Shown here piece by piece: positions 1-8,820 of a stretch of DNA of 64,000 nt; positions within the stretch are counted from its first letter, which is position 1, and each line of letters opens with the position of its first letter. A program made the position numbers and the translations under genes. Below the pieces are notes generated by a model. That model was not told where the DNA came from and made no database searches. It was given only the letters and a program-made list of their open reading frames with translations. The stretch spans positions 124,001 through 188,000 of the forward strand of contig NZ_KQ758604.1 in NCBI RefSeq assembly GCF_001457025.1, written 5' to 3'. This stretch comes from Pseudarthrobacter enclensis. Lineage in GTDB: Bacteria > Actinomycetota > Actinomycetes > Actinomycetales > Micrococcaceae.

Positions 1-189
1 CACCTGGAAGATGCCCAGCAGCAACGCTTCGGAACCGTGCCCGGCAAAACCGAGGCTCTCGTAGTTGGACGTGATGCCCGGGATGAAGCCCAGGACCCCG
101 ACCAGGAGGAAGACGGCGCCTACCGCCAGGGATGCCTTTTGGATGGTGGTCCGGCCTGCGGTGCGACCGGTGGAACTCATGCTGGTCAT
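1..189 (-). CDS. DUF4383 domain membrane protein, N-terminal part
   Basis: Only the first 63 codons lie in the window; the gene runs off its left edge. After a short basic N-terminus there is one hydrophobic segment (about residues 20-37), followed by GFIPGIT and a GFAGHGSEALLLGIFQV-like stretch, which are typical of DUF4383 membrane proteins of actinobacteria. The family's function is unknown. The start is the ATG at 187-189, preceded by an AGGA about seven bases upstream; a second ATG three codons later is possible. It is divergent from the flavin oxidoreductase gene, with a perfect 16-bp palindrome between them. Confidence 0.75.
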   Translation of the reverse strand, partial: MTSMSSTGRTAGRTTIQKASLAVGAVFLLVGVLGFIPGITSNYESLGFAGHGSEALLLGIFQV

Positions 190-268
190 GATTTGTCCTG
201 CTTTCAGTCGTTTACGTGCACGTCATCACTGCCGGGCTGTAGGTGACCATCGACTTAAGCCCCGACAA

Positions 269-284
269 GATAAGTATACTTATC
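269..284. promoter_or_regulatory. Perfect 16-bp palindrome, operator candidate
   Basis: GATAAGTATACTTATC reads the same on both strands. It lies in the 181-bp AT-richer gap between two divergent genes, 79 bases from one start and 86 from the other. Its size and symmetry suit a dimeric repressor, but no regulator gene is adjacent, so the binding protein is unknown. Confidence 0.5.
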
Positions 285-370
285 AAATCCGCTACGGACA
301 GGCAGGGCCCATAACGGACCCATCACGGATTCGGCCCGCGGGCCCCTCGGATGAGGCAGGTTGAACAGGC

Positions 371-1924
371 ATGACGTCGATTTGGCTGGACCATAAGGAA
401 GCATTCGTCTCCGACCCGTTTGAGCCGGACACCATCTATGACACCGTGGTGGCCGGGGCGGGGTTGACAGGACTGGTCACGGCCCTGCTCCTGTCCCGGG
501 CCGGGCACAGGGTGCTCGTGCTGGAGGCGCGCTACCCGGGCGCCGTCACTACGGGCAACACCACCGCCAAGGTGACGCTCCTGCAGGGGACTTTCCTGTC
601 ACAGCTTGCCCGCCAGTACCCGGCCAAACAGGTGCAGGCGTATGTGGACGCGAACCGGGAAGGCCAGGCCTGGCTGCTGCGCTACCTCGACGACCACGCC
701 GTGCCGTACCAGCGGCGGGACGCGTACACCTATGCGGCCACCGCGCAGGCCACCGAAAAGCTGAGGGCGGAGGTCAGCGCCGCCACTACCGCCGGCCTGG
801 ATGTGGAATACGTGCGCGACGCCGGGCTGCCCTTCGCCATTCACGGCGCCGCACGCCTCGCGGACCAGGCGCAGATCCACCCCCTCCTGGTCCTGGACGC
901 GCTCGTCGCGGACATCCGCAGCCGCGGCGGCAGCGTGGTGGGCGGGGTGCGCCTGCGCGACGTCACGGGCACCTCACCGGCAGCGGTCAGGACCGACAAG
1001 GGAAGCGTGCGCGCGGACCGGGTGGTCCTGGCCACCGGCATCCCTGTCCTGGACCGCGGCCTCTACTTCGCGAAACTGACGCCCAGCCGCTCCTATGCCG
1101 CTGCCCTCGAACTGCCCGGGGACCAGGAGCCGCCCGCGGGCATGTACATCTCAGTGGAACAGCCCACCCACTCCCTGCGGGACTTTGAGCAGGGAGGCCG
1201 CCGGCTCCTCCTGGTGGGAGGCCACGGCCACCACGTGGGCAGGACCGGCTCCGAAAAGGAACACCTTGCCGGGTTGCTGGACTGGACCCGGCAGCACTGG
1301 CCGGGGGCCGCCGCAACGCACACCTGGTCCGCCCAGGACTATTTGCCCACCAACCTCATGCCGTTCTTCGGCAAGCTTCCCCGGGGCAAGGGCAACATCT
1401 ACTTTGGAACCGGCTACAACAAGTGGGGCATGACCAACGCCGTGGCCGCAGCCCTGGACATCTCGGCCGACATCCTGGGCGGCAACGTTCCCTGGGCAAA
1501 GACCATCCACCACCGGGTCACGGCACCCGCCGGCGCCCTGTCCGCCGTCGCCCTCAACGCCGGCGTGGCAGCCAGGCTTGCCACCGGCTGGGGAACATTG
1601 GCTGCTGAAGGGTTGAAGACCGAAGGCGGAAAAGCATTGAAACGCGACGGCGGCCCCTCCGCCGCACCGCCGTCGTCACCTCCCGTACCGGCCGAAGGGA
1701 CCGGCACCGTATACCGCGACGGCACCCGCCCGGTAGCTGCCTCCACCGTGGACGGAACGACGTGCAGGCTGTCGGCGGTCTGCACGCACCTGGGCGGGAT
1801 TCTCCACTGGAATGACAGCGAACGCAGCTGGGACTGCCCCCTCCACGGCTCACGTTTCAGCAGCGACGGGACGCTCCTGGAAGGGCCCGCCACCCGCAAC
1901 CTGCCGCAGGCCGGGAAGGATTGA
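371..1924 (+). CDS. FAD-dependent oxidoreductase fused to a C-terminal Rieske domain
   Basis: This 517-residue protein is predicted to be a cytoplasmic flavin oxidase or dehydrogenase of the DAO fold. The N-terminus has the dinucleotide-binding fingerprint VAGAGLTGLVTALL (about residues 26-40) followed by an acidic LVLEA strand end. The last 90 residues carry a Rieske [2Fe-2S] site: C-T-H in AVCTHLGG and C-P-L-H in WDCPLHGSRF, both Cys-His pairs intact. This architecture is shared with the large family of Rieske-tailed glycine-oxidase-like proteins, whose substrates are mostly unknown. It stands alone between a divergent DUF4383 gene and lhr. The start has a GGCAGG about ten bases upstream. 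The substrate cannot be inferred from the context. Confidence 0.85.
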   Translation: MTSIWLDHKEAFVSDPFEPDTIYDTVVAGAGLTGLVTALLLSRAGHRVLVLEARYPGAVTTGNTTAKVTLLQGTFLSQLARQYPAKQVQAYVDANREGQAWLLRYLDDHAVPYQRRDAYTYAATAQATEKLRAEVSAATTAGLDVEYVRDAGLPFAIHGAARLADQAQIHPLLVLDALVADIRSRGGSVVGGVRLRDVTGTSPAAVRTDKGSVRADRVVLATGIPVLDRGLYFAKLTPSRSYAAALELPGDQEPPAGMYISVEQPTHSLRDFEQGGRRLLLVGGHGHHVGRTGSEKEHLAGLLDWTRQHWPGAAATHTWSAQDYLPTNLMPFFGKLPRGKGNIYFGTGYNKWGMTNAVAAALDISADILGGNVPWAKTIHHRVTAPAGALSAVALNAGVAARLATGWGTLAAEGLKTEGGKALKRDGGPSAAPPSSPPVPAEGTGTVYRDGTRPVAASTVDGTTCRLSAVCTHLGGILHWNDSERSWDCPLHGSRFSSDGTLLEGPATRNLPQAGKD

Positions 1925-1994
1925 CCGGCGTCCGGCGCTGCCCGCCTCCGAGGGTCCGGGCCGTCGTGTCGGTGAGGTGGGGCATGATGGAGGC

Positions 1995-4900
1995 ATGAAC
2001 CAGGATCAGCCCTCCTCGGGCGGCAGGGGCGGGGTGGCTACCGCGCCGATGGGCCAGTTCAGCCGTGCCACCCGGGAATGGTTCCTGGGTGCCTTCACGG
2101 AGCCCACCCCGGCGCAGGACGGTGCGTGGAATGCCATCTCCTCCGGCTCCCACGCCCTGGTGGTTGCACCCACCGGATCAGGAAAGACGCTCGCCGCGTT
2201 CCTCTGGGCCCTGGACCGGCTGCTCGTTTCCCCCGCCGTCTCCGGAGCCGAAGCCCCTGAAGTTGGAGGGACCACCGCCGCATCCGGTGCCCCCGGCGCG
2301 GCAGTAAAAGCCCCGGCCAAGGGCAGGCGTCCCCGCGCGCCCAAGCGCAAGACCAAGGTCCTCTACATCTCCCCGCTCAAAGCATTGGGCGTGGACGTTG
2401 AACGCAACCTGCGCTCACCCCTGATCGGCATCACGCAGACCGCCAAGCGGCTGGGGCTTCCGGCGCCGCTGATCACCGTGGGCGTCAGGTCCGGTGATAC
2501 CACGACGGCGGACCGGCGGGCCCTGCTGAGCAACCCCCCGGACATCCTGATCACCACGCCCGAGTCGCTGTTCCTGATGCTGACCTCCCGTGCGCGGGAC
2601 ACCCTCACCGAGGTGGACACCATCATCATCGATGAAGTCCACGCCGTCGCGGGCACCAAGCGCGGGGCGCACCTGGCCGTATCGCTGGAACGCCTGGACG
2701 CGCTGCTGCCCAAGCCCGCCCAACGGATCGGGCTCTCCGCCACGGTGGAACCCAAGGAACTCGTGGCCCAGTTCCTGGCAGGGACCGCGCCGGTGGAAAT
2801 CGTGGCGCCGCCGGCCCGGAAGAACTGGGACCTGACGGTTTCCGTCCCGGTGGAGGACATGTCCGACCTCCAGGGCGCGGCCGGGGCGTTCGACTCCGGC
2901 CCGGCCTCCGGGCTGCAGCCGCAGGCTTCGATCTGGCCCCATGTGGAGGAGAAGATCGTGGACCTGGTGCTGGCGAACCAGTCCACCATTGTCTTTGCCA
3001 ATTCGCGCCGGCTGTCCGAACGGCTGACGGCCCGGCTCAACGAGATCTACGCCGAACGCCAACTGCTGGCCGCCGGGGGCGGCTGGGATGAACCTGGCGG
3101 CGACGGTGCGGACGCTGAAGGACTGCGTGCGGAAGGGCTGGAAACCGGCAGCGCCCGCGCAACGGCCGGCCCGCCGTCGGGCATTCCCGCGTCCACCGCC
3201 ACCCCCGCGCACATGATGGCCCAGGCCGGCAGCAGCGCCGGCGCGGACCCTGTCCTGGCCCGCGCCCATCACGGCTCCGTGTCCAAGGACCAGCGCGCCA
3301 TGATCGAGGACGACCTCAAGTCCGGCCGGCTGCGGTGCGTGGTGGCAACCTCGTCCCTGGAACTTGGCATCGACATGGGTGCCGTGGACCTGGTGGTCCA
3401 GGTGGAATCCCCACCGTCCGTGGCCAGCGGTCTGCAACGGGTGGGCCGCGCCGGCCACCAGGTGGGCGAAGTATCGCAGGGTGTCCTCTTTCCCAAGCAC
3501 CGGGCGGACCTGGTGCACACCGCCATCACCGTGGAGCGGATGCTGGACGGGAAGATCGAGCGGCTCAACATCCCCGCGAACCCGCTGGACATCCTGGCCC
3601 AGCAGACAGTCGCGGCCGCCGCCCTGGGCAGCATCGACGTCGAAGAGTGGTTTGCCACGGTGCGCCGGTCGGCCCCCTTCGCCTCGCTTCCCCGCTCAGC
3701 CTTCGAAGCCACCCTGGACCTGCTGGCAGGCCGCTACCCGTCCGACGAATTCGCCGAGCTCCGCCCCCGCATCATCTGGGACCGCAACGAGGGCACCATC
3801 GAAGGCAGGCCGGGTGCCCAGCGGCTCGCCGTGACCTCCGGCGGGACCATCCCGGACCGCGGACTGTTCGGCGTGTACATCATCGGGACCGAGCTTGAAG
3901 GCTCCGGCGCACCCGGTGAGGACGGCAAGCCGGCCCGCGCCCCCAAGGGCGGCCGCCGCGTGGGTGAGCTCGACGAGGAGATGGTCTACGAGTCCCGGGT
4001 GGGCGACGTCTTCGCGCTCGGCGCCACCAGCTGGAAGATCGAGGACATCACGCACGACCGCGTCCTGGTCTCCCCTGCCTTCGGCCAGCCGGGAAAGCTC
4101 CCGTTCTGGAAGGGCGATTCCCTGGGCCGGCCCGTGGACCTGGGCCGGGCACTCGGCGCGTTCATCCGCGAATTGTCGGCATCGGATCCGGGCCCTGCTG
4201 CCGAGAGGTGCCGGGCCAGTGGGCTGGACACCTTCGCGGCCAACAACCTCATCCAATATCTCTCCGAACAAAAGCAGGCCACCGAGGTGGTCCCCAGCGA
4301 CACCACCCTGGTGGTGGAACGGTTCCATGACGAGCTGGGAGACTGGCGGGTCATCCTGCACAGCCCCTTCGGCCTGCCGGTCCACGCACCGTGGGCCCTT
4401 GCCGTGGGACAGCGGCTCCACCAGCGGTACGGCCTGGACGGTTCCGCGATGGCAGCCGACGACGGCATCGTGCTGCGGGTGCCCATGATGGAGGACGAAC
4501 CGCCGGGGGCCGAGCTGTTCCTGTTCGATCCGGAGGAACTGGACCAGATCGTCACGGCCGAGGTCGGCGGGAGCGCCCTGTTTGCGTCCCGGTTCCGGGA
4601 ATGCGCGGCCCGGGCACTGCTGCTGCCGCGCCAGACCCCCGGGAAGCGGCAACCGTTGTGGCAGCAGCGGCAGCGGTCCGCGCAGCTCCTGGACGTGGCC
4701 CGGAAGTACCCCAGCTTCCCCATCGTGCTGGAAACGGTCCGCGAGTGCCTGCAGGACGTGTACGACCTTCCGGCGTTGAAGGACATTGCCGCCGCCGTGG
4801 AGAGGCGCGAGCTGCGGATGGTCCAAACCACCACCCAGCAGCCGTCCCCGTTCGCCAAGTCCCTGCTCTTTGGCTACGTGGCCCAGTTCCTGTACGAGGG

Positions 4901-7199
4901 CGACTCCCCGCTGGCTGAACGCCGCGCCGCCGCCCTCGCCCTGGACTCGACGCTGCTGAACGAGCTGCTGGGGCGGGTGGAGCTGCGGGAGCTCCTGGAC
5001 GCCAAGGTCATCGACGCCACCGAGCGTGAGCTCCAGCGGCTGGTCCCGGACTACCGGGTGCGCGGCATGGAGGGCGTGGCAGACCTGTTGCGCCTGCTCG
5101 GGCCGCTGGACCCGGACGAGGTCGCGGCCAGGCTGGAACCCGGCGCCCCGGCGGCCAAGTCCGGCACTCCGGATGCCGGGCAGGGCACTCCGCAGGCTGC
5201 ACCCGAAACCCAGGACGGGTCCGAAGCCCCGCCGGCTGAGCCTGCCGGCCCAGAGCCGGACACGGCGCCGGCCCCGGACCCTTCCGCCGGCGTCGGCGAA
5301 GCCGCCTCGCATCTGGCGGCGTTGCAGCGGGCCAACCGTGCCATCAAGGTGAACATTGCAGGCACGGAGCGGTTCGCCGCCGTCGAAGACGCGGCCCGGC
5401 TCCGGGACGCGATCGGTGTGCCGTTGCCCATGGGCGTGCCCTTGGCCTTCATCGAGCCCGTCGCCGATCCCCTGGGGGACCTGGTGTCCCGTTACGCCAG
5501 GACCCACGGACCGTTCACGGCCGCCGAAGCCGCTGCACGGCTGGGACTTGGAGTGGCAGTTGTCTCCACCGCCCTGAAACGCCTGGCCGACGACGGCCGC
5601 GTGGTGGAGGGCGAATTCCGGCCCCACGCACCGGCTCCGGCGGATAGCCAGGCCAGCCAGGAACCTGGCGACCCTGCCGGCGGGGACCTGCGGAGCGCTG
5701 GCGATAGGCCGGATCCGGCCGGAGGCACGCTGCTGCCGGAGCCGGCGCACGCCGCTGTCAGCGAGTGGTGTGATGCCGAAGTCCTGCGCAAGCTGCGGCG
5801 CCGGTCCCTTGCTGCGCTCCGCGCCGAAGTGGAACCGGTGGATGCCGCCGCCTACGGCCGGTTCCTGCCGGCCTGGCAGAACGTCAGGGTTCCGGGCGGC
5901 GGCCGCGGCCAGCCGTCGCTGCGGGGTCTGGACGGCATAGTGACCGCCATCGACCAGCTCTCCGGCGTGCCCGTGCCCGCATCGGCGTGGGAACCGCTGA
6001 TCCTGGCGGGCCGGGTGTCCAACTACCAGCCCGCCATGCTGGATGAACTCATGGCCACCGGCGAAGTCCTGTGGTCCGGGGCGGGGGCCCTTCCGGGCAA
6101 CGACGGCTGGATCAGCATGCACCTGGCTGACTCCGCGGAACTGACCCTGAACCCGGCTCCGGACTACGAGCCCGGTGACGCCGGCCGGCGCATCCTGGCC
6201 CACCTCCAAACCAACGGCGGCGGATACTTCTTCCGGCAACTCACCGACGTCGCCGGGGGCATGGACGCAGTCCTCAGTGACCAGGAAGTGGTGGCCGCCC
6301 TCTGGGACCTCGCCTGGGCCGGGCGGATCACCGGGGACACCTTCGCCCCGGTCCGGTCCCTGATCGCCGGCGGGCACACGGCGCACCGGCAGGTGGCCAA
6401 GGCTCCCCGCGCCAGGGCTCCGCGGCTGGGCAGGCTGGGCCGCTCCCACGGTACCGGCCTGATGGGATCCGCCGGGCCGGGCGGCGGCCGGTTCGGTTCG
6501 CACGGAGGAGTGGCCACTCCCCCCACTGCGGCGGGACGCTGGTCCGCCCTGCCCCAGCCGGAGCTGGACCCCACCATCCATGCCAGGGCCACCGCCGAAC
6601 TGCTGCTGGACAGGTACGGGGTGGTTACCCGCGGTTCGGTCATGGCCGAGCAGATCCTTGGCGGCTTTGGCCTGATGTACAAGGTGCTGGCCAGGCTCGA
6701 AGAAGCCGGCCGCTGCCGCCGCGGATACTTCATCGAGCATCTCGGCGCCGCGCAGTTCGCCGTCCCCGCCACGGTGGACCGGCTGCGATCCTTCACGGAG
6801 GACACCCAGCTGGCCAAGCCGGAGCCGGTTGCCCTTGCGCTGGCAGCCACGGACCCGGCGAACCCGTACGGCGCGGCGCTGCCCTGGCCGTCCCTGCAGG
6901 AGGAAGCCGGCACCGGGCACCGGCCCGGGCGCAAGGCGGGGGCCCTGGTGGTCCTGGTGGACGGCGCGCTGGTCCTGTATGTCGAACGCGGCGGCAAGAC
7001 CCTGCTGGCCTTCAGCGACGACACCGCTGTCCTGGCCGCCGCCGGCGCGGCCCTGGTGGGCGTCGTCACCCGCGGAGCCGTGGACAAGCTGATCATGGAA
7101 AAGGTTAACGGACACGGCATCCTGGACACTCCCGTTGCCGCTGCCCTCAGCGCTGCCGGCGCCTACTCCACACCCAAGGGGCTGAGGATCCGTGCCTGA
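1995..7199 (+). CDS. lhr: Lhr-type ATP-dependent helicase (long form)
   Basis: A 1734-residue superfamily 2 DNA-RNA helicase involved in DNA repair. Visible motifs are Walker A APTGSGKT (about residues 58-65), the Lhr-type DEVH box (213-216), SAT in IGLSATV, and motif VI QRVGRAGH (about 481-488). The length matches full Lhr proteins, which have a helicase core followed by a long C-terminal region that includes winged-helix-like parts. Several Ala/Pro/Gly-rich linkers interrupt the conserved blocks, for example near residues 80-115 and 1055-1110. The reading frame is open further upstream, but homology begins near the chosen ATG; the ATG at 2049 is an alternative. The stop overlaps the GTG of nei by eight bases, so the two genes are translationally coupled. 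The pair lhr-nei also occurs in mycobacteria. Confidence 0.93.
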   Translation: MNQDQPSSGGRGGVATAPMGQFSRATREWFLGAFTEPTPAQDGAWNAISSGSHALVVAPTGSGKTLAAFLWALDRLLVSPAVSGAEAPEVGGTTAASGAPGAAVKAPAKGRRPRAPKRKTKVLYISPLKALGVDVERNLRSPLIGITQTAKRLGLPAPLITVGVRSGDTTTADRRALLSNPPDILITTPESLFLMLTSRARDTLTEVDTIIIDEVHAVAGTKRGAHLAVSLERLDALLPKPAQRIGLSATVEPKELVAQFLAGTAPVEIVAPPARKNWDLTVSVPVEDMSDLQGAAGAFDSGPASGLQPQASIWPHVEEKIVDLVLANQSTIVFANSRRLSERLTARLNEIYAERQLLAAGGGWDEPGGDGADAEGLRAEGLETGSARATAGPPSGIPASTATPAHMMAQAGSSAGADPVLARAHHGSVSKDQRAMIEDDLKSGRLRCVVATSSLELGIDMGAVDLVVQVESPPSVASGLQRVGRAGHQVGEVSQGVLFPKHRADLVHTAITVERMLDGKIERLNIPANPLDILAQQTVAAAALGSIDVEEWFATVRRSAPFASLPRSAFEATLDLLAGRYPSDEFAELRPRIIWDRNEGTIEGRPGAQRLAVTSGGTIPDRGLFGVYIIGTELEGSGAPGEDGKPARAPKGGRRVGELDEEMVYESRVGDVFALGATSWKIEDITHDRVLVSPAFGQPGKLPFWKGDSLGRPVDLGRALGAFIRELSASDPGPAAERCRASGLDTFAANNLIQYLSEQKQATEVVPSDTTLVVERFHDELGDWRVILHSPFGLPVHAPWALAVGQRLHQRYGLDGSAMAADDGIVLRVPMMEDEPPGAELFLFDPEELDQIVTAEVGGSALFASRFRECAARALLLPRQTPGKRQPLWQQRQRSAQLLDVARKYPSFPIVLETVRECLQDVYDLPALKDIAAAVERRELRMVQTTTQQPSPFAKSLLFGYVAQFLYEGDSPLAERRAAALALDSTLLNELLGRVELRELLDAKVIDATERELQRLVPDYRVRGMEGVADLLRLLGPLDPDEVAARLEPGAPAAKSGTPDAGQGTPQAAPETQDGSEAPPAEPAGPEPDTAPAPDPSAGVGEAASHLAALQRANRAIKVNIAGTERFAAVEDAARLRDAIGVPLPMGVPLAFIEPVADPLGDLVSRYARTHGPFTAAEAAARLGLGVAVVSTALKRLADDGRVVEGEFRPHAPAPADSQASQEPGDPAGGDLRSAGDRPDPAGGTLLPEPAHAAVSEWCDAEVLRKLRRRSLAALRAEVEPVDAAAYGRFLPAWQNVRVPGGGRGQPSLRGLDGIVTAIDQLSGVPVPASAWEPLILAGRVSNYQPAMLDELMATGEVLWSGAGALPGNDGWISMHLADSAELTLNPAPDYEPGDAGRRILAHLQTNGGGYFFRQLTDVAGGMDAVLSDQEVVAALWDLAWAGRITGDTFAPVRSLIAGGHTAHRQVAKAPRARAPRLGRLGRSHGTGLMGSAGPGGGRFGSHGGVATPPTAAGRWSALPQPELDPTIHARATAELLLDRYGVVTRGSVMAEQILGGFGLMYKVLARLEEAGRCRRGYFIEHLGAAQFAVPATVDRLRSFTEDTQLAKPEPVALALAATDPANPYGAALPWPSLQEEAGTGHRPGRKAGALVVLVDGALVLYVERGGKTLLAFSDDTAVLAAAGAALVGVVTRGAVDKLIMEKVNGHGILDTPVAAALSAAGAYSTPKGLRIRA

Positions 7200-8022
7200 G
7201 GGGGATTCCGTCTGGCGTGCCGCCCACCAGTTGCATCAGGCACTGGCCGGCCAGAAACTGATCGCCTCCGACTTCCGGGTGCCCAGGTTCGCCACCCTCA
7301 ACCTCGCGGGCTGGACCATGGAGGAAGTTGTTCCGCGCGGCAAGCATCTGCTGATGCGCGTGACCGGGCCGGACAGCAAACGGCTGACCATCCACTCCCA
7401 CCTGAAGATGGAAGGCGCCTGGCAGGTCTACCCGCCCGGCGGGCGGTGGCGGAAGCCTGGCTTCACTGCACGGTGCGTCCTGCGTACCGCGGCGGCAGAC
7501 GCCGTCGGATTCTCCCTGGGAGTGCTGGAAGTCGTGGCCACGGACAACGAGGATTCCATTGTGGGTTTCCTGGGCCCGGACCTGCTGGGCCCCGACTGGG
7601 ACGTCGACGAGGCCGAACGCCGTATCCGCGCCGCTCCCGAAGTCCCCATCGGAGTAGCCATCCTGGACCAGCGGAACCTGGCGGGGATCGGCAACATCTA
7701 CCGGTGTGAGGCGTGCTTCCTCTCCGGTGTCCACCCGGCCACACCGGTATCGGCCGTCGCCGATGTCCGCACGCTGGTGACCGACGCCAAACAGCTGCTG
7801 GAGGCCAACCTGGGACCGGGCCGCCGCGTCACCATCCTCAACCCGCGGGGCGTCCCTGTGGGGCGGATGGCCGGGCGCCCCGGCTACTGGGTATACGGCC
7901 GGGAGCACCGTCCCTGCCTCAAGTGCGGCACCCCCATCCGGCGTGGCCTGCTGGGTAAGCCCAACGGCGAGGAGGAACGCGACATCTATGTCTGCCCCAC
8001 CTGCCAGCCGGTTCCCGCCTAA
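7192..8022 (+). CDS. nei: Fpg/Nei-family DNA glycosylase (endonuclease VIII-like)
   Basis: This 276-residue enzyme removes oxidised bases and nicks the abasic strand. The catalytic N-terminus is M-P-E-G-D, where Pro2 is the expected nucleophile after Met removal and Glu3 the proton donor. The conserved Lys lies in PRGKHLL (about residue 53). A C-terminal zinc finger has the pattern C-x2-C (CLKCG) and C-x2-C (CPTCQ), about 20 residues apart. The GTG start at 7192 is fixed by the obligatory MPEG terminus and lies inside the end of lhr. Coupling to lhr points to a shared repair role for oxidative or crosslink damage. No SOS-type box was looked for exhaustively. Confidence 0.92.
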   Translation: MPEGDSVWRAAHQLHQALAGQKLIASDFRVPRFATLNLAGWTMEEVVPRGKHLLMRVTGPDSKRLTIHSHLKMEGAWQVYPPGGRWRKPGFTARCVLRTAAADAVGFSLGVLEVVATDNEDSIVGFLGPDLLGPDWDVDEAERRIRAAPEVPIGVAILDQRNLAGIGNIYRCEACFLSGVHPATPVSAVADVRTLVTDAKQLLEANLGPGRRVTILNPRGVPVGRMAGRPGYWVYGREHRPCLKCGTPIRRGLLGKPNGEEERDIYVCPTCQPVPA

Positions 8023-8055
8023 GCCCGTCCGCAGCAACCCGGAGCGATTCCGGCC

Positions 8056-8757
8056 CTACCGGGTGGCTGCCGTCTCCGGCTCCGGCTCCCCTTCAGGCTT
8101 CCGTCCGTCCTCACGTTCGCGGCCATCCACCGGATCCGCGCCAAGGTCCCCGCCACGGACCGGGGCAGCCTCCGGGACCGACGCCGGCACCATGAAACGG
8201 GGCAACAGCAGCTGCACCAGGGGTCCAATGGCCAGGGCATACAGCACGGTGCCCACTCCCACCGAACCGCCCAGCAGCCAGCCGGCCGCCAGGACCGTGA
8301 CCTCGATCAGGGTCCGCGACAGGCGCACCGACCATCCGGTCCGACGGGCAAGACCCGTCATCAGCCCGTCCCGGGCGCCTGGGCCGAACCGCGCCCCGAT
8401 GTAGCAGGCGGATGCAACACCGTTGAGCATGATGGCACCGGCGAGCATGGCAGCCTGGCCCGCCAGGGTGGACAGCGACGGAATCAGGGCCAAGCCGATG
8501 TCGGCGAAAACACCCACCAGGACGGCGTTGCACAGCGTGCCGAATCCCGGGCGCTGACGCAGCGGAATCCACAAGAGCAGCACCAGGAAACTGACAATGA
8601 TCACCACCAGCCCGATGCTCAGTCCCGTCCGGTTGGCCAGGCCCTGATGGAAGACGTCCCAAGGGTCGAGACCCAGGCCGGCCCGGATGAACATGGCAAG
8701 CGATATGCCATACATGGCAAGGCCGGTGAAGAGCTGGATCAGTCTGCGGGTCATCAT
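8056..8757 (-). CDS. yczE: YczE/YyaS/YitT family integral membrane protein
   Basis: A 233-residue protein with about five hydrophobic segments and a charged tail of about 40 residues rich in Glu, Asp, Arg and Pro at the C-terminus. The conserved start includes GLGLDPWDVFHQG, a hallmark of the YczE group. The gene is divergent from a MocR-type regulator, the same arrangement as yczE with yczR in other Gram-positive bacteria. The role is unproven; membership suggests transport or export linked to vitamin B6 or amino-acid metabolism. An AAGGTGG sits just upstream of the ATG pair; the second ATG follows directly. Confidence 0.85.
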   Translation of the reverse strand: MMTRRLIQLFTGLAMYGISLAMFIRAGLGLDPWDVFHQGLANRTGLSIGLVVIIVSFLVLLLWIPLRQRPGFGTLCNAVLVGVFADIGLALIPSLSTLAGQAAMLAGAIMLNGVASACYIGARFGPGARDGLMTGLARRTGWSVRLSRTLIEVTVLAAGWLLGGSVGVGTVLYALAIGPLVQLLLPRFMVPASVPEAAPVRGGDLGADPVDGREREDGRKPEGEPEPETAATR

Positions 8758-8775
8758 GGAACCACCTTCGCAGAA

Positions 8776-8820
8776 ACTGGCCTTGGATTACATAGCCAGT
8801 CTGAGATACTGGCCCTATGT
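8776..8820. promoter_or_regulatory. Three ACTGGC half-sites between yczE and the MocR gene
   Basis: ACTGGCCTTGG (8776-8786), the inverted ACTGGCTATGT (read 8800 to 8790) and ACTGGCCCTATGT (8808-8820) form one inverted and one direct pair. The last copy covers the regulator's start codon. MocR-type proteins bind such repeated half-sites next to their own genes, so this is a good candidate for the YczR-like operator controlling both genes. Confidence 0.6.

Noticed and set aside
3696..7115. Open reading frame of over 1100 codons antisense to lhr
   Set aside because: Its sequence follows from the high third-position GC of lhr; it has no known motif and no ribosome-binding site.
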